A stretch of 64,000 nt of DNA from Clitoria ternatea. Taxonomy: Eukaryota; Streptophyta; Magnoliopsida; Fabales; Fabaceae. Both the position numbers and the translations under genes were made by a program. Below the pieces are notes generated by a model. The model searched no databases, had not been told where the DNA came from, and was given only the letters and a program-made list of their open reading frames with translations. This document shows, in pieces, positions 25,479-37,021 of the stretch (the stretch's first letter is position 1; each line of letters starts with the position of its first letter). Where the stretch lies: the NCBI GenBank assembly GCA_037962975.1, contig CM075669.1:120358501-120422500 (forward strand). The letters are read 5' to 3'.

Positions 25479-26460
25479 TATGTCCCCTAGCTTATATGAG
25501 GGACTTATGAAGTTGCTCATATGAGCTATACAACCTGCGAGAGGTCTGGATGCTGGTGTAACCTACAAAAATACACGTTATGTTTTTACCTTAGTAATGC
25601 TCGTTACCAAACGTTATGAATTATACGGCTCTGAGTGAGCGATTCTGAGTGGAGGTTTGACTTTGAATGAACAACTCCAAGTGAACACTTGATTCTGAGT
25701 GACCGATTCAGAGTGAGCACTTGAGTCAGAGTGATCGACTCTGAGTGAAATTGGTTCTGGCCGTGTTACTTGGGAAGTTTCGAGTGATACTTCCGAGTGG
25801 AAACTCTCATATTAATTCTTCCGGGAGGAAGCTTTCCGAGTGACCATTCCCGTGTGGAAGATTTCCGACTGGTGCTTCAATGGCGCTCGGTTTAATTGTT
25901 CCAACCACACTCGGAGTTCGGTTTAGTCCTACAATCCGAGTCTTCATTCGGGTTGCAAATTTCCGAGTGCAGTTCTCCTGATAAGGTGTTCCCGAGTGTG
26001 ACATTTCTGAGCGGGATAAATACCGAGTGAGATATCTCTAATTCCCGTGTAGTATGGCACCAAGTGGAGCATTTCGAAACAAGATAACTCCGAGTGGAAT
26101 ATTTCTAAGCAGGATAGTACCGAGTGAAACATTTCCGACCTCTACGTAGTACGGCACTGAGTGAAGAATTTTCCGAGTGAAACACTTAGGGACAAAGAAA
26201 GGCTTCGACTTCGGATGAGTGCGTTTTAGGTAGAGACTTTCCCGAGGAAACAATTCTTGATTGAAACTTCAAAGTGAGATTTTCTCAGCTTACAGAATTC
26301 ACGAGTCGCACTTCAATGAGATATTGTCGACTAAAGAATTTAAGTGTCTCGCATTGAATTTGAAGTGTTTTTGAATAAGGAATCCCAAGGGAGAATATTT
26401 CTGAGTGTGGAATTCCCAGGAATACTTCTGAGTGAATTTGATAACAATTGATTCTTCAAT
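25479..26460. repeat. TR-GAG copy 1 interior: CCGAGTG-type repeats
   Basis: The interior repeats short TCCGAGTG / GAGTGAAAC / TTTCCGAGTGG words dozens of times with irregular spacing. No coding domain; open frames here are by-products of the repeats. The same array is in copy 2 at 62130-62790. Confidence 0.8.
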
Positions 26461-26519
26461 AGCAACCGGCCAAGCCTACAAGTTGTACTCGGAGTTCAGT
26501 TTAATCCTACAATCCGAGC

Positions 26520-27120
26520 CTTTAATCGGTGTTGGATTTTACCCATTCACCATTTTTCTTCTGTCGGTGTTGGATTTTACCCATTCATCATTTTTCTTCA
26601 AACTCGGTGTTGGATTTTACCCATTCACCGGTCTTCGAATGGGGTTCGGTGCAATCCTACAACCCATTTCCTGAGGTTTGGTTTAATCTTACAACTCAGG
26701 TCTTCAATGGCGTTCGGTTTGATCCTACTAGCCGTATCTTCAATCGGTGTTGGATTTTACCCATTCACCATTTTTCACCGACGTTTGGCCAAACCTACTA
26801 GTCGTACTCGGAGTTCGGTTCAATCCTACAATTCGAGCCTTCACCGGTGTTCAGCCAAACTTACTAACCGTACCTAGAGTTCGGTTTAATCCTACAATCT
26901 AGGCCTTCAATCGGTGTTGGATTTTACCCATTCACCGTTCTTCACCGACGTTCGGCCAAACCTACTAGTCGTACTCGGAGTTCGGTTCAATCCTACAATC
27001 CGAGCCTTCACCGGTGTTCAGCCAAACTTACTAACCGTACCCAGAGTTTGGTTTAATCCTACAATCTGGGCCTTCAATCGGTGTTGGATTTTACCCATTC
27101 ACCAGCCTTCAAATGGAGGC
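26520..27120. repeat. TR-GAG copy 1 interior: 27-bp and ~30-bp interleaved repeats
   Basis: CGGTGTTGGATTTTACCCAT occurs at about six places, followed by TCACC. It alternates with AGTTCGGTTYAATCCTACAA and CGTTCGGCCAAACCTACTA. Longer compound units (about 160 bp) are duplicated at 26780-26910 and 26940-27080. Confidence 0.85.
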
Positions 27121-27439
27121 TCACCACTTTGTACCTTCGAAGAGGTTCATCGCTAACAACAAACGCATTGTTAGGATCATCCGTCCTGAAAGTATCTTGT
27201 CACAACAGCGTTGTGAATTTAAATAAAATCATAAAGACAATGGGTGAGTCAAAGAAAGTTTCATTAACTATGAATTACAATACAAAAGAGAGAAAGAGAG
27301 CCGAGTCGGGGTTATGCCTTGCTAAACCTTCTTAGTAAAACCGATCGGAAAAACCCAAGCAAGGAAAAAGAATGCACACCGTCTCACCGACTAGCTGTAA
27401 CAGTAGAAGACGCTTTTGGTTTTGATGGCCTGATCCCTA

Positions 27440-28853
27440 ATCAATGACCTCTCGGGGGCCCTGACGTTGTTGGGACATAACATCTTGCTGTGCTGACTCT
27501 CCAATCATAACTCCCTTTTGCTTTTCAGAAATAGCTCCTTTGAAAAGATACTATTTGAGTTTACCCTCTCGGATCAGGGTCTCGATAGTATTCTTCAGAG
27601 CCTAACATTCATCTGTTGAGTAGCCCTCTTGCTCATGGAACTCACAGTATTTCCGAGGGTCGCCATGTTTGCGAAGCTAGGGCGGCATCCTGACCCGTAT
27701 GAAGTAAGCGTTGGCCATTCGATCTCCCTCAGAATTTGAGACCGCTTAGAGTTTAACGGAGCATAATTGCCGAATACATGTATCTGTTCTTCCTGACTCG
27801 GAGGTACAAGATTATCGAAGACGCTGCCTCGGGCTGGTCTCTCCATGCGTTCCAATCTAGGCCAGCTTTTATCTCTCCGTTATTGATGTGGCGTTGGGGA
27901 TTTCCTTTTGGCCGATGTTGCTTCCAAGTGCATTTCTATGCCCACGTATTTCGAGGCTCTTCTTCGAAACTCCTCCAACGTCGTTGGAGGATTCTTTACC
28001 AAAGACAAAGCCAAGGCGGATCCAGGCTGTAAGGCTTCAACGATGATGTGGAGCTGGATAGCCTCCGTAAGGTTAGGCACCAAAGCAGCCTCCTTGTAAA
28101 ATCTCTTCAAAAACTCCTTGAGAGTTTTATTTTCCCCTGCCTTATCTGAGCCAAGGTATGAGAGGTCCTTGGAACGTCTCTAGATATAATGAAATGGCTT
28201 TCAAACAAAGTCGCCATTTCTTCCCAGGAATCAATAGACTCCGAGGGTAAACTTTTGAACCAACCGAGAGCTTCCTCCGTTAAGGTTCGTGGGAACATCC
28301 TGCACATCACATCTTTATCGGCTCCCAAGTACATGGCCTCATACGTGTAAGCATCAAGGTGCTTAATGGGATCAGTTTCTCCGTTACATTTTCCGATTGA
28401 CAGGGGTTGAATTGTTTGCAAGTGCTTGGGGATGAGTATACTTATGAGCCTACTTGAGAAAAGGACGTTGACTCGGTATGGCCAAGAAGCCATCACTGTC
28501 TGCCCCCTCTTCCTTGCACCGATCCTGTCCCCAGAATCTTGAGTTTGTTCTCTCCTCTCAAAGGTAGGGATCTTAGAATACTGTAGAGTTGTGGATCTTT
28601 CTCTCACAGATGCATGATGAGTGTCCTCTGCCTGAGACATCACTCTGTCCCCAGCTCCTCCTTTCTCCCTTCGCAGCTCCATCAGCTCGTCCCTGAGTTG
28701 CCTGATAATTTCAACTTGAGGATCAGGGATTACCACTGGTACCATCCTCCTTGAGTGGGTTGCTGGTGATTCGAAAATGAATCCCCCCTTAGTTTGTTGA
28801 TGGGTCACATCTTCCACATGACCGTCCATAAAGTCGTGTCCATCTCCTTCCAT
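27440..28853 (-). pseudogene. Gag of TR-GAG copy 1, frameshifted
   Basis: The minus-strand ATG at 28853 opens 248 codons. The retrotransposon Gag core is recognisable: 'PIKHLDAYTYEAMYLGAD', 'CRMFPRTLTEEALGWFKSLP' and 'SWEEMATLFESHF'. After a frameshift near 28130 the next part (to 27880) has 'KRFYKEAALVP' and 'SLVKNPPTTLEEF', usual for plant Ty3/gypsy Gag. A C-terminal block near 27605-27655 has CEFHEQEGYSTDEC, like the C/H motif between Gag and protease. A TAG at 27602-27604 corresponds to a glutamine codon in copy 2. No protease follows. It is a structural protein relic that would form particles with proteins supplied in trans. Confidence 0.88.
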
Positions 28854-28894
28854 GGTCGACTACTAACTTCTGCAGAGAGTGGGAATAACTCTAC

Positions 28895-28916
28895 CGAGTC
28901 CCACTAGGCATGCCAA
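28895..28916 (-). promoter_or_regulatory. Putative primer-binding region of TR-GAG copy 1
   Basis: Directly inside the 5' LTR, the minus strand reads TTGGCATGCCTAGTGGGACT. The position fits a primer-binding site and resembles the TTGGC... start of Tat-type gypsy elements. The tRNA cannot be named from sequence alone. Confidence 0.45.
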
Positions 28917-29803
28917 TGATCCGCGCCCGACCGGGGTCTAGGATCCGGTGTCGGGACAGCCTCAAGAGTTGAAGATTGAATTAGATTAAAGACCGGTTGA
29001 GTGTATCTGGTCTCTCTGATCCAGCCTCTCAGCGTGTGGAGGTCGGTCTTGTTGTCCTGGAGATCCTTCACACCGACCTCTCGTGTTGGTGTGGGCGACA
29101 AGTGGTGTCACCTGCGATGATTTTCTGACGCTCAAGTTAAAAGAGTGTAAGTGAACTCTGTTAATGCTCAAACAGTATAATAGCAAGAGAGAGAGCAAGG
29201 ACAACGTAACCTGGAACATGTATTGCAACATGTTATTTATAGATCAGCGTAGAAGATGAATCGTTGAGTGTTAGTGGGCCCACTGGTTCTGATAACGTGT
29301 ATAAAGAGTCAATCCGAGTGGGGAAGCATTCAGAGTGTGCCTAGAGAGTAGGTGAATTATCAGTGTACTTTTCTGTCACATGGATGGAGGATAATCACCT
29401 TTTCTGTAAATTTCACTGGTGATTGTACCCACTCCTGTCAGTGAATGAAAGGGACATATTCTGCTGTGCAGAATACCTTTCCCGTTATGATACTGAAGTA
29501 GTCGGATAAGCCACCCGGTGTAGGAGAGCGGATAAGCCGATCGGTGTCTCGGATGTCACCTCAGATGACTGGTGTAAGAGAGGTTTGCGAGTGTATTGCA
29601 AACCGGATTGGTATTGTTGACACCAACTGAACACTGGGGCGGCTATAATGACTTCACTTTAAGTGAGACCGGATCAACATGTTTACCGTCTGGATTATTA
29701 TCCTAGGATACCGGTTGACTTCTAGGAAGGCTGAGTCGGCCTTTTGTCCTTAGAACCGGTATCCAGACCGGATAACCTTGGGGTCGGTATCCAGACCGGA
29801 TCA
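28917..29803 (-). repeat. TR-GAG copy 1, 5' LTR
   Basis: Direct copy of 24580-25478, slightly shorter. A segment near 29500 (a tract GTTAGAGAACGGATAAGCC in the partner) is shortened here. Followed on the right by TSD ACCAC. Confidence 0.88.
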
Positions 29804-29977
29804 ACCACCATGAAGGCTTGTGGGAAAATATTCCATCTTTATAGGGTATGATTGATTGTATTGAATGTTATGTTAATGAATCATTGTATCAAATGTTATA
29901 TTAATTATTCATTGTATTAATCATGTTACAAGTACTATATATTGACATCCAGTTTTTCCTTATTTAGACAGATACTT

Positions 29978-31453
29978 ATGGTTGACCAGGATCCACATTC
30001 TAGGTCCAACTCACAGGTTACAGATTCCTCTACTCTTTCCGATTAGAGGTGTTACCCGGATGCAGGATATTGCACTTAGGCGTCATCGGGGAGAGAGGTT
30101 GCATGTTGACATCAATGTCAATACTGGTAGAATTCGTGGACCACATGCCTTGAAGTTTAGCAGTTACTTGGGAGTTATGGCTCGCACGAAGGTGTCCATT
30201 ATTATCCCCGACTGGGATAATGTCAAGGAGGTCATGAAGAACCACATTTGGTCAGATATTCTGGTAAGTTAGATGTCATTTAAGTTTTATTTTAGTGTAT
30301 TATTTCATGTAATTCATAATAAACTATCTTATATGGACTAATTAACACTTGTAGGACTCTTGGGAGTTACCAGCACATGACACACTGAGGAGGAAGATCC
30401 TTAGTATTATTACTGACTGATGGAGGTCATTCAAGTCCTCACTCACTCGGAGGTATATAAGGACTTTAAATTCTTAACCAACAGTTTACCAATTGTATTA
30501 GCAATTTTTACCAATCCTGACTTTAACTGTGAATTGTAGGTATGTATTCAGGGAGGAGCAAAGACAGTTCCCCGAAGAGAAATATACCTTCACAGATCAG
30601 GAGACTTGGGATGTTCTCGTTACATCTAGGCACACCGACCAGTGAATGGTACGTTGGTATTTAACATGATTAAATCATTTATAATTTAAACGTAACTCTA
30701 ACCCATTTTCTTTCTTATTGCAGGCCATACAAACGAAGGCACAAAGCATCAGGAAGCTGAATGACCCCCACAGATTGTCATGGGGGGTTAGCGATTATTG
30801 GAGGAGTACACGGCCCAGGAGAAGGCCAGTCAGTTTCAGGCTAGCCAACCTGACACTGGTGTTGTGGATCCCCCATTCCCCACCTATGCGCCATAAGAAA
30901 TGGAAGCGAACAGGGTCAGGAAGAATAGGGAATACACTTCCTAAAGTTCAAGAGGTTGCCTCATGAATAGTAAGTATTCATCTTATAAAGTTTTCAGATT
31001 TTTGGTTAACATAAAACCCTAAACACTAACTTGTTTGGTTTCAGGATTCCTTGGTTGAGCAATCAACCCAAGGCTCTTTCGTAGCCCATGGTAGGCAGGA
31101 TATTTTGACTACCAACATCGGCAGGCCAGAGCACCTAGGAAAAGTGTGTGTTATTGGTCGAGGTCACGGTAAGTTATAAATTATTTGTATCCTTTCATTT
31201 TGTTTTCTATTAAATAATTATAGTTTAATCATTCACATTTCAAAGGCCTCCGGAGCTATTACAGTGCTCCTGACCTGGCGCCTTCCGTCGAGCAGTTGAT
31301 GGAGCAAAGGGTTGAGTCGAGGATGGCTGCTATGAAGGCTGAGTGCCAGGAGCAGATGATGGCGCTACACACAGAGATGGCCCAATTCAAGGAGGAGATG
31401 AAGGCCTCACTTAGCCATCATCAGGAGCCTACTGCACTAGCTTTTGACCCATA
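29978..31453 (+). pseudogene. CACTA2 second gene, Transposase_24 (Ptta/En/Spm) type, multi-exon
   Basis: A candidate start ATG is at 29978. Exon blocks bounded by GT/AG-like sites are approximately 29978-30263, 30355-30451, 30540-30650, 30724-30968, 31046-31169 and 31246-31453. Exon 1 has 'KFSSYLGVMARTKVSIIIPDW', the family's 'SYLG..AR..VPI....W' signature. Later exons have 'DPHRLSWGG', then 'DILTTNIGRPEHLGKV' and a coiled-coil end (SVEQLMEQRVESRMAAMKAE). A frameshift near 30050 and stops (for example at 30417-30419) break it. In CACTA elements this protein class accompanies TNP2 and is thought to act in binding or regulation. It lies directly after TNP2, as expected. Confidence 0.8.
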
Positions 31454-31537
31454 GGTTGGATCCTTATAGTATTCAACTATTTGTTGTTTGTAATTTGTTT
31501 CTTTAATTGTTGAATAACTTCCGCTTGATGTGTAAAT

Positions 31538-33124
31538 ATGTCGGTACGGAGGGTTAGCACTAAGGGGTCGTGCACTGCAGCTGACCCTGACGATGATGAG
31601 GTCGAGGCTGCGGATACCCATCAATATGACTTGTTTATTTATGGGTCGGAGGAGCCAGTTACCACTAGCATGGTGTACAACTTAGGCCCTGTGGTTCACC
31701 ATCAGTCATTACGTGATGGTATGTCCAGCGTCTCTATTGTCGAGATCATTGAGGAGGATGCTGTTGTGCTAGTGCCAACTCCAGAGGTGCAGACCATTGG
31801 TCAGGCGGTGGGACACTTCCTTATGTGGCCCAACAGACTCCTGTCGGTTGCTCCTCTGTAGGTATAAACCTGAAACACTAACTGATTTTGTTATATTATC
31901 AATTATGGTATAAACCCTTAATGTTTTAACTGTTCAACAGGAAGTGGGCCTGACATTGAAGAAGCCAGACCCCGTCGATGATCTGATCGAGATACTATGG
32001 AAGGTCGGGGCTAAGCTAGGCGAGGATGCTGTTGGGGTACCATGGCAGCCATTGGTGTTCGGCCATCCAAGTTCACTACCGCTTTACATTATGCAGAGTG
32101 ACTTGTGCAAGATTTTGATGGGGACGACGATGCTGAACATATCCGTCATTTAAATTTGGGAGTTGTAAGTATATCATTTCAAGTCCAATTATTTCATTAT
32201 ACAAGTTATTTACCATGTCTAAACTTGTTTAGGTTTCTGCATAAAATTTGTGTGGACTTGGGTTTCGATGGAACTTATGGTTTCTTAGAGCCCTCTTTCA
32301 TACAGAGGAGAGGGAACAGCAAGAAGGACACCCAGGCATACATCTAGAATTAGATGTATGAGTCTAGGAAGACGGTATACCTCGCCCCGTATCATAGAGG
32401 GTAAGATTCTAGCCCATAATTATTGTCCATTAATTTTTATAATTTGAAGTCTCACTTATCATTAGTAACTGTAGCGCTTATTAGACACTCATGGTGATCT
32501 ATCCCCGGGCTTCAGTAGCTTTATACTTTGATTTGGTGCACGGGACTGTTCCATAAGACCTCAAAACAATAGTAGACGCGTCAGTTAAACCCTAAAAAAT
32601 AAAATAACTTTCTACAAATTTGATTACGTCATTTTTGTTCTTCTACGATTCTAACTTATCTTGTGTTTCATTCTAACACAGGGCTGTGGTTGGATATAAT
32701 CGACTGCATGGAAGTAAGTCCAACGGAAAAAAACTCGTGTGGGTGCACCCAAAAGTAAGTCAATCGAATTCATTCAAATCTTTATTATATTTTGAAAACT
32801 TGAATTCACTTATTCTATATTTTATGTCCATTGTAGTCTTATAGGCAGGAAGGTAGCTTTGAGTATGGCTATTACGTCATGCACACCATGCTGACCATCG
32901 TCCAAGAACATTTAGTAGATGGATGGACAGATGTAAGTCTCGCTTGCCTAGTTTTCTACTAATTTGATCAAATTCATGTAATAAATACAACTTTTGTTCT
33001 AATTGTTTTATGTATTGTTTGTAATACTTTTAGGACCGGTCATACTTCCCCAAGACACATGTAGATAATGTTAGAAAGCAATGGGCCACATACTTCATTG
33101 AAGTGAGGCAAGGACTTAGATAGA
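31538..33124 (+). pseudogene. CACTA2 third gene, Ulp1/C48 cysteine-protease-like, multi-exon
   Basis: Exon-like blocks: 31538-31861 (acidic N-terminus, then 'TIGQAVGHFLMWP'), 31940-32165, 32233-32402, 32475-32592, 32682-32754, 32837-32932 and 33034-33121. They follow the C-terminal half of plant transposon Ulp1-like proteins: 'LAPYHRG', then 'MVIYPRASVALYFDLVHG', 'VVGYNRLHG', 'RQEGSFEYGYYVMHTM' and a short tail ending in a stop. The family cleaves SUMO conjugates using His, Asp, Gln and Cys. Here Asp (YFD) and Gln (RQEG) remain, but the Cys position is Tyr (32864-32866) and the His position appears to be Tyr (32479-32481) next to a stop. So it is inactive. Confidence 0.75.
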
Positions 33125-33369
33125 TATAGGATTTTTATTCTCTTATCGTTGTACCTATTGTAGGGTTTAGGGTTTACATTTTATTAGTTTACATTCATGT
33201 CAATTGTATATAGTTTCATTTTCTACATTGTTATGATTTGATAGCAAATTAATGTTATATACATACCATTTGTTTTCATTTATTGGTGTTGTATATGTTG
33301 GGGATATACTGTGCTGGCTGTATTCAATTGCAGGTTTGGGAAATCAATAAAACAGAGCCCACAATAAAA

Positions 33370-33614
33370 AAACCTCATATTTAATCACGGTTGTTTCCAT
33401 TTCCGTGATTATAACTAGTAACGTAATGGCATGTTTTATGACCACTTGTAATCACGGTTATGGTTGGCAACCATGATTAAATGTGATCAATAACCACGGT
33501 TATGAACTGTTATTAAAAGCCCTCATCTATTACCACGGCTGTAACAACCATGGTTCATGAACCGTGATTAAAAGCCCATTTTAATCGTGATTAAATCCCT
33601 TTTCTGTACTAGTG
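33370..33614 (-). repeat. CACTA2 right sub-terminal repeats
   Basis: AATCACGG / CCGTGATTA motifs recur near 33384, 33408, 33450, 33570 and as degenerate CCACGG and CCATGG forms. They mirror the left end and lead into the terminal repeat CACTAGTACAGAAAAG (minus strand). Confidence 0.8.
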
Positions 33615-33617
33615 AAT

Positions 33618-33974
33618 TAAACTCGTCAAAATGATATTTTAAATTAAAGATTTACCTTCCTTCCTTCTCTCTCCGCCATAAGCTCATAGTTGTTTGTTCT
33701 TTAGTAACCTAATAAAGAATCTCATTAGGGAGATAATAGAAACCATGAATGAGCTTTCTCTTTTTGTTCTGCAAGATCCTTTTTGTTAACATCTATAAGT
33801 TTCAAGGATAAAGGTGCCTAAACTCTTCACTCTTTTCAATGGAGCACATATCTTCATATGGCAAAGATTAAAATTATTTTCCCCATTGAACTTTTTCAAT
33901 CTGAATGTTGTTTGTCATCTTCTTGAATAGACCCACACATAAATCCTTAGATCTCTCTTGCTCTTGATACCAAT
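33618..33974 (-). pseudogene. Gag front and leader of outer copia element, duplicate copy 1 (second piece)
   Basis: Continues 18751-18903 across CACTA2 and parallels 57254-57678, with a deletion of about 75 bp near 33660. Minus-strand TGGTATCAAGAG at 33961-33972 is the primer-binding site of this copia element. Confidence 0.7.
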
Positions 33975-33975
33975 T

Positions 33976-34140
33976 TGTCCCGTAAAACAATGAGCGAACC
34001 TAATTCCTACCACAAACATAATGGAAACCAACAACCAGAAAAACAAATGAAAAACCATAAAAAGAGAAGAAAAATCATAAAAAAATGCAAGAAAACATAA
34101 ATGAGAAATAGAGAGATGGAGAAAAGAGACACAATAAGAA
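33976..34140 (-). repeat. Truncated copia LTR at the tandem-duplication junction
   Basis: Matches 57680-57849 nearly base for base, then stops at CAATAAGAA. The next base starts SIRE-A internal sequence. This is the breakpoint of the tandem duplication. Confidence 0.85.
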
Positions 34141-37021
34141 GGTATTGATTTCACTAAAATCTGGTACCAAAATCATTGATTACTCTTATTGCATATGTGC
34201 TTAAACATAAAGACTAAGCATTAACATTGGTATCTGGATAGTGGATGCTCACATCATATGAGAGGAAGAAGGTCTGTGTTCCTAGACCTGGAGTGGTTTA
34301 AAGGTGGAATAGTCACCTTTGAAGGAAACCAGACCGGAAGCATCATCGATACTAGTAGAGTGGGTAAAATTTCTTCCCCTATTATTGAGAATGTTTATCT
34401 TGTGGAAGGTCTGAGACATAACTTGCTTAGCATAAGTTAACTTTGTAACAGCGGTACAAGGTCTGTTTTGATAAATAAAAGTGTATTATCATCAATCGTG
34501 ATAGAACCATACTCTTTTCTGCAAAGAGACACAACAACCTTTACAAGGTTGATCTGAGTGAGCTAAATGATCAAAATGTAACATGCCTGTTTTCAAACTA
34601 TGAAGAGAGATGGATCTGGCATAAGAAGTTTGGGCATGTAAGTCTAAAACATATTTTAAAACTTCACAAAAAAAAGCTTAGTTAAAGGACTATCAAAAAT
34701 CTCTTTTAACAATTCCTTGCCTTGTAAAGCATACCAAAAAAGGAAACAACATAAAACCTATTTTGAAAACAAAAATGTTGTTTCCACAACTAGATCATTA
34801 GAACTGTTACATTGAGATTTGTTTGGTCCATCTCAAGTACAAAGTTTGGCAGGAAAGAAGTATGAATTTGTCATTGTTGATGATTACACAAGAATGATAA
34901 TGGGTATACTTCCTAGCCCATAAAGACAAGTCTGTGAATGTATTTTAAGATTTTCTATAAGAAAATCCAGAATGTGTATTAGTACAATAAGAAGTGATCA
35001 TGGCAGAGAATTTAAAAATGAAGTTTTTAAAAAATTCTATAATAAGTCTGGCATAACTCATGGTTTTTCTTCTCCAAGAACACCTTAACAGAAAGGTGTT
35101 GTGGAAAGGAAAGATAGATCTCTACAAGAAATGGCCAGAACAGTGCTTTATGAAAATGATCTTCCAAAATATTTCTAGGCAAAGACTGTGAGCACTTCTT
35201 GTTATATTTAAAACAAGGTTCTTATCAGACTAATATTGAACAAAACTCCCTATGAATTGTGGAAGGGAAGAAGACCCAACATATCACATTTTTACCCCTT
35301 CAGGTGCACATACTATATCCTCAACACAAAGGATCATCTTAGAAAATTTGATTGTAAGTGTGATAAAGGGATATTCATGGGGTACTCAACCACATCAAAA
35401 TCTTACTGACTTTTTAACACAAGAACTCAAACCATTGAGGAATCAATACATGTAAGAGACTGGCAGGAAACTACCATATCTCTTGTCTCTAAATTAGAAC
35501 CTAAGTTTGTGGCTAAAGCTTTCGAAGATACGGACTAGATCATAGCCATGCTAGAGGAGTTGAACCAATTTGAGAGAAATAAAGTATGGACCCTTGTCCC
35601 AAGACCCAAGAACAAAGGCTTTATTGGAACCAAGTGGTTCTATAGAAATAAGCTTGATAAGGATGGAAAAGTTGTCAAAAACAAAGTCAGACTTGTAGCA
35701 CAAGGCTATAATTAGAAAAAAGGTATTGATTTCACTTAAACTTTTGCACCTATAGCCAGACTTAAGGCTATAAGGATTTTTCTTGCCTTTACTGCTTTTA
35801 AAGGAATAAAACTATATCAAATAAATGTTAAAAGTGCCTTTCTAAATGGTTTCATTGAAAAGGAAGTCTTCGTGAAATAGCCTCCAAGGTTTGAAGATAA
35901 ATCTTTTCCAAACCATGTCTTCAAACTTAGTAAAGCATTGTATGGTCTGAAACAAGACCTTAGAGCTTGGTATGACAAACTTAATAGCTTTTTAACATCA
36001 AAAGTCTTTACAAAAGGCAAGATTGACACCACCTTATTTAGAAAAATCTCTAAAACACACTTTATAATTATGCAAATTTAAATGGATGACATTGTTTTTG
36101 GTGCTACTAATGATAGTTTGTGCGAAGAGTTTTATGAAATAATGCAGGCTAAATTTGATATGAGTATGATGGGAGAACTCAAATTCTTCCTAGGCCTGTA
36201 AATAAAACAAATTGATGATGGTATTTTTATCCATTAGTAGAAGTACACCAAGGAGCTACTTAAAAAGTTTAAAATGGTTGATGTCAAGCCAATGAGCACT
36301 CCTATGCATCCAAGTTGCATAATCAGTGAAGATGAGTCTAGTACATTAGTGGATCAAACCTTGTACAGAGGAATGATTGGTTCACTTTTGTACTTAACAT
36401 TTAGCAGACCTAATATAATGTTTAGTGTTTGCATGTGTACAAGATATCAAGCAGACCTTAAGGAATCATTTCTGTCTGTAGTGAAAAGGATTGAGATATC
36501 TTGTAGGCACCACTAACTTTGGGTCATTCTATAAAAGAACAAACTTATTTTCCTTGTCTAGATTTTGTGATGCAGATTTTGCAAGAGATAAAATGGATAG
36601 AAAAAGTACAAGTGAAGGATGTCACTTCTTAGGCAAAAGTATGATCTCCCAGGGAAGCAAAAAGTAGAACTTAATTGCTCTCTCAACAACTAAGGCAATG
36701 TACATGTCTGCAGCAAGTTATTGTTCTCAACTTCTCTAGATGAAGTACTAGCTAAAGGACTACTCCATCAAAGAAGTAGAGATCCCAGTCTTCTGTGATA
36801 ACACAAGCACAATCAACTTGTCAAAGAACCCTATCCAACATTCAAAAGCTAAGCACATAGAAGTGAAGTACCACTTCATTAGAGATTATATGTAGAAAGG
36901 AGTTCTTGACTTGAAGTTTATGGACACAGACCACTAATGGACAAACATCTTCACAAAGTATTTGGCTGAGGCCAGGTTTGCTTTTATCAAACATAATTTA
37001 AATTTAAGAAATGTTGCTTAA
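34141..37021 (+). pseudogene. SIRE-A pol, heavily decayed
   Basis: Plus-strand order: protease with WYLDSGCSHHM near 34225; 'VEGLRHNLLSIS' (34258-34440); integrase traces near 34790-35140 (DLFGPS, 'YEFVIVDDYT'); reverse transcriptase 35540-36230 ('NQFERNKVW', 'GTKWF', 'YQINVKSAFLNGFIEKEVF', 'LYGLKQ'); the YVDD box altered to MDD near 36080; 'LYRGMIGSLLYLTFSRPNIM' (36274-36516); and RNase H to 'FTKYLAEARF' near 36980. There are more than ten in-frame stops and several frameshifts, many at sites where CAG or TGG could become TAG or TGA. Domain order is normal for Ty1-copia. Confidence 0.9.

Larger units (their letters stand above)
24580..29803 (-). mobile_element. Gag-only LTR retrotransposon (TR-GAG type), copy 1, TSD ACCAC
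   Basis: Two LTRs (24580-25478, 899 bp; 28917-29803, 887 bp) begin with TGATCC and end with GATCA on the minus strand. They flank a 3.4-kb interior with one recognisable gene, a Ty3/gypsy-type gag near the 5' LTR. TSD ACCAC lies at 24575-24579 and 29804-29808, inside TNP2. No protease, RT or integrase is present; the space where pol should be holds degenerate repeats. A TATA-like TATAAATAAC (minus) sits in each LTR, and a purine-rich TAGGGGACA abuts the 3' LTR. Movement would need proteins from another element. Confidence 0.88.
18904..33614 (+). mobile_element. CACTA transposon 2, three-gene, TSD AAT
   Basis: The left end is CACTAGTGCAAAAG; the right end reversed is CACTAGTACAGAAAAG. Both are flanked by AAT (18901-18903 and 33615-33617). 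The paralogous sequence at 57241-57270 reads GATTGAATTAAACTC, an empty site with one AAT, which proves the boundaries. The element is 14.7 kb, or about 9.5 kb without the nested TR-GAG element. It carries, all on the plus strand, TNP2 (21433-24579), a Transposase_24-type gene (29978-31453) and a Ulp1/C48-like gene (31538-33124). All three have stops, so it is dead. Confidence 0.93.

Noticed and set aside
25944..27335. Several short open frames with repeated LDFTHSP or GAIL words (also 62296-63552)
   Set aside because: Translations of the TR-GAG interior repeats in various frames on both strands.
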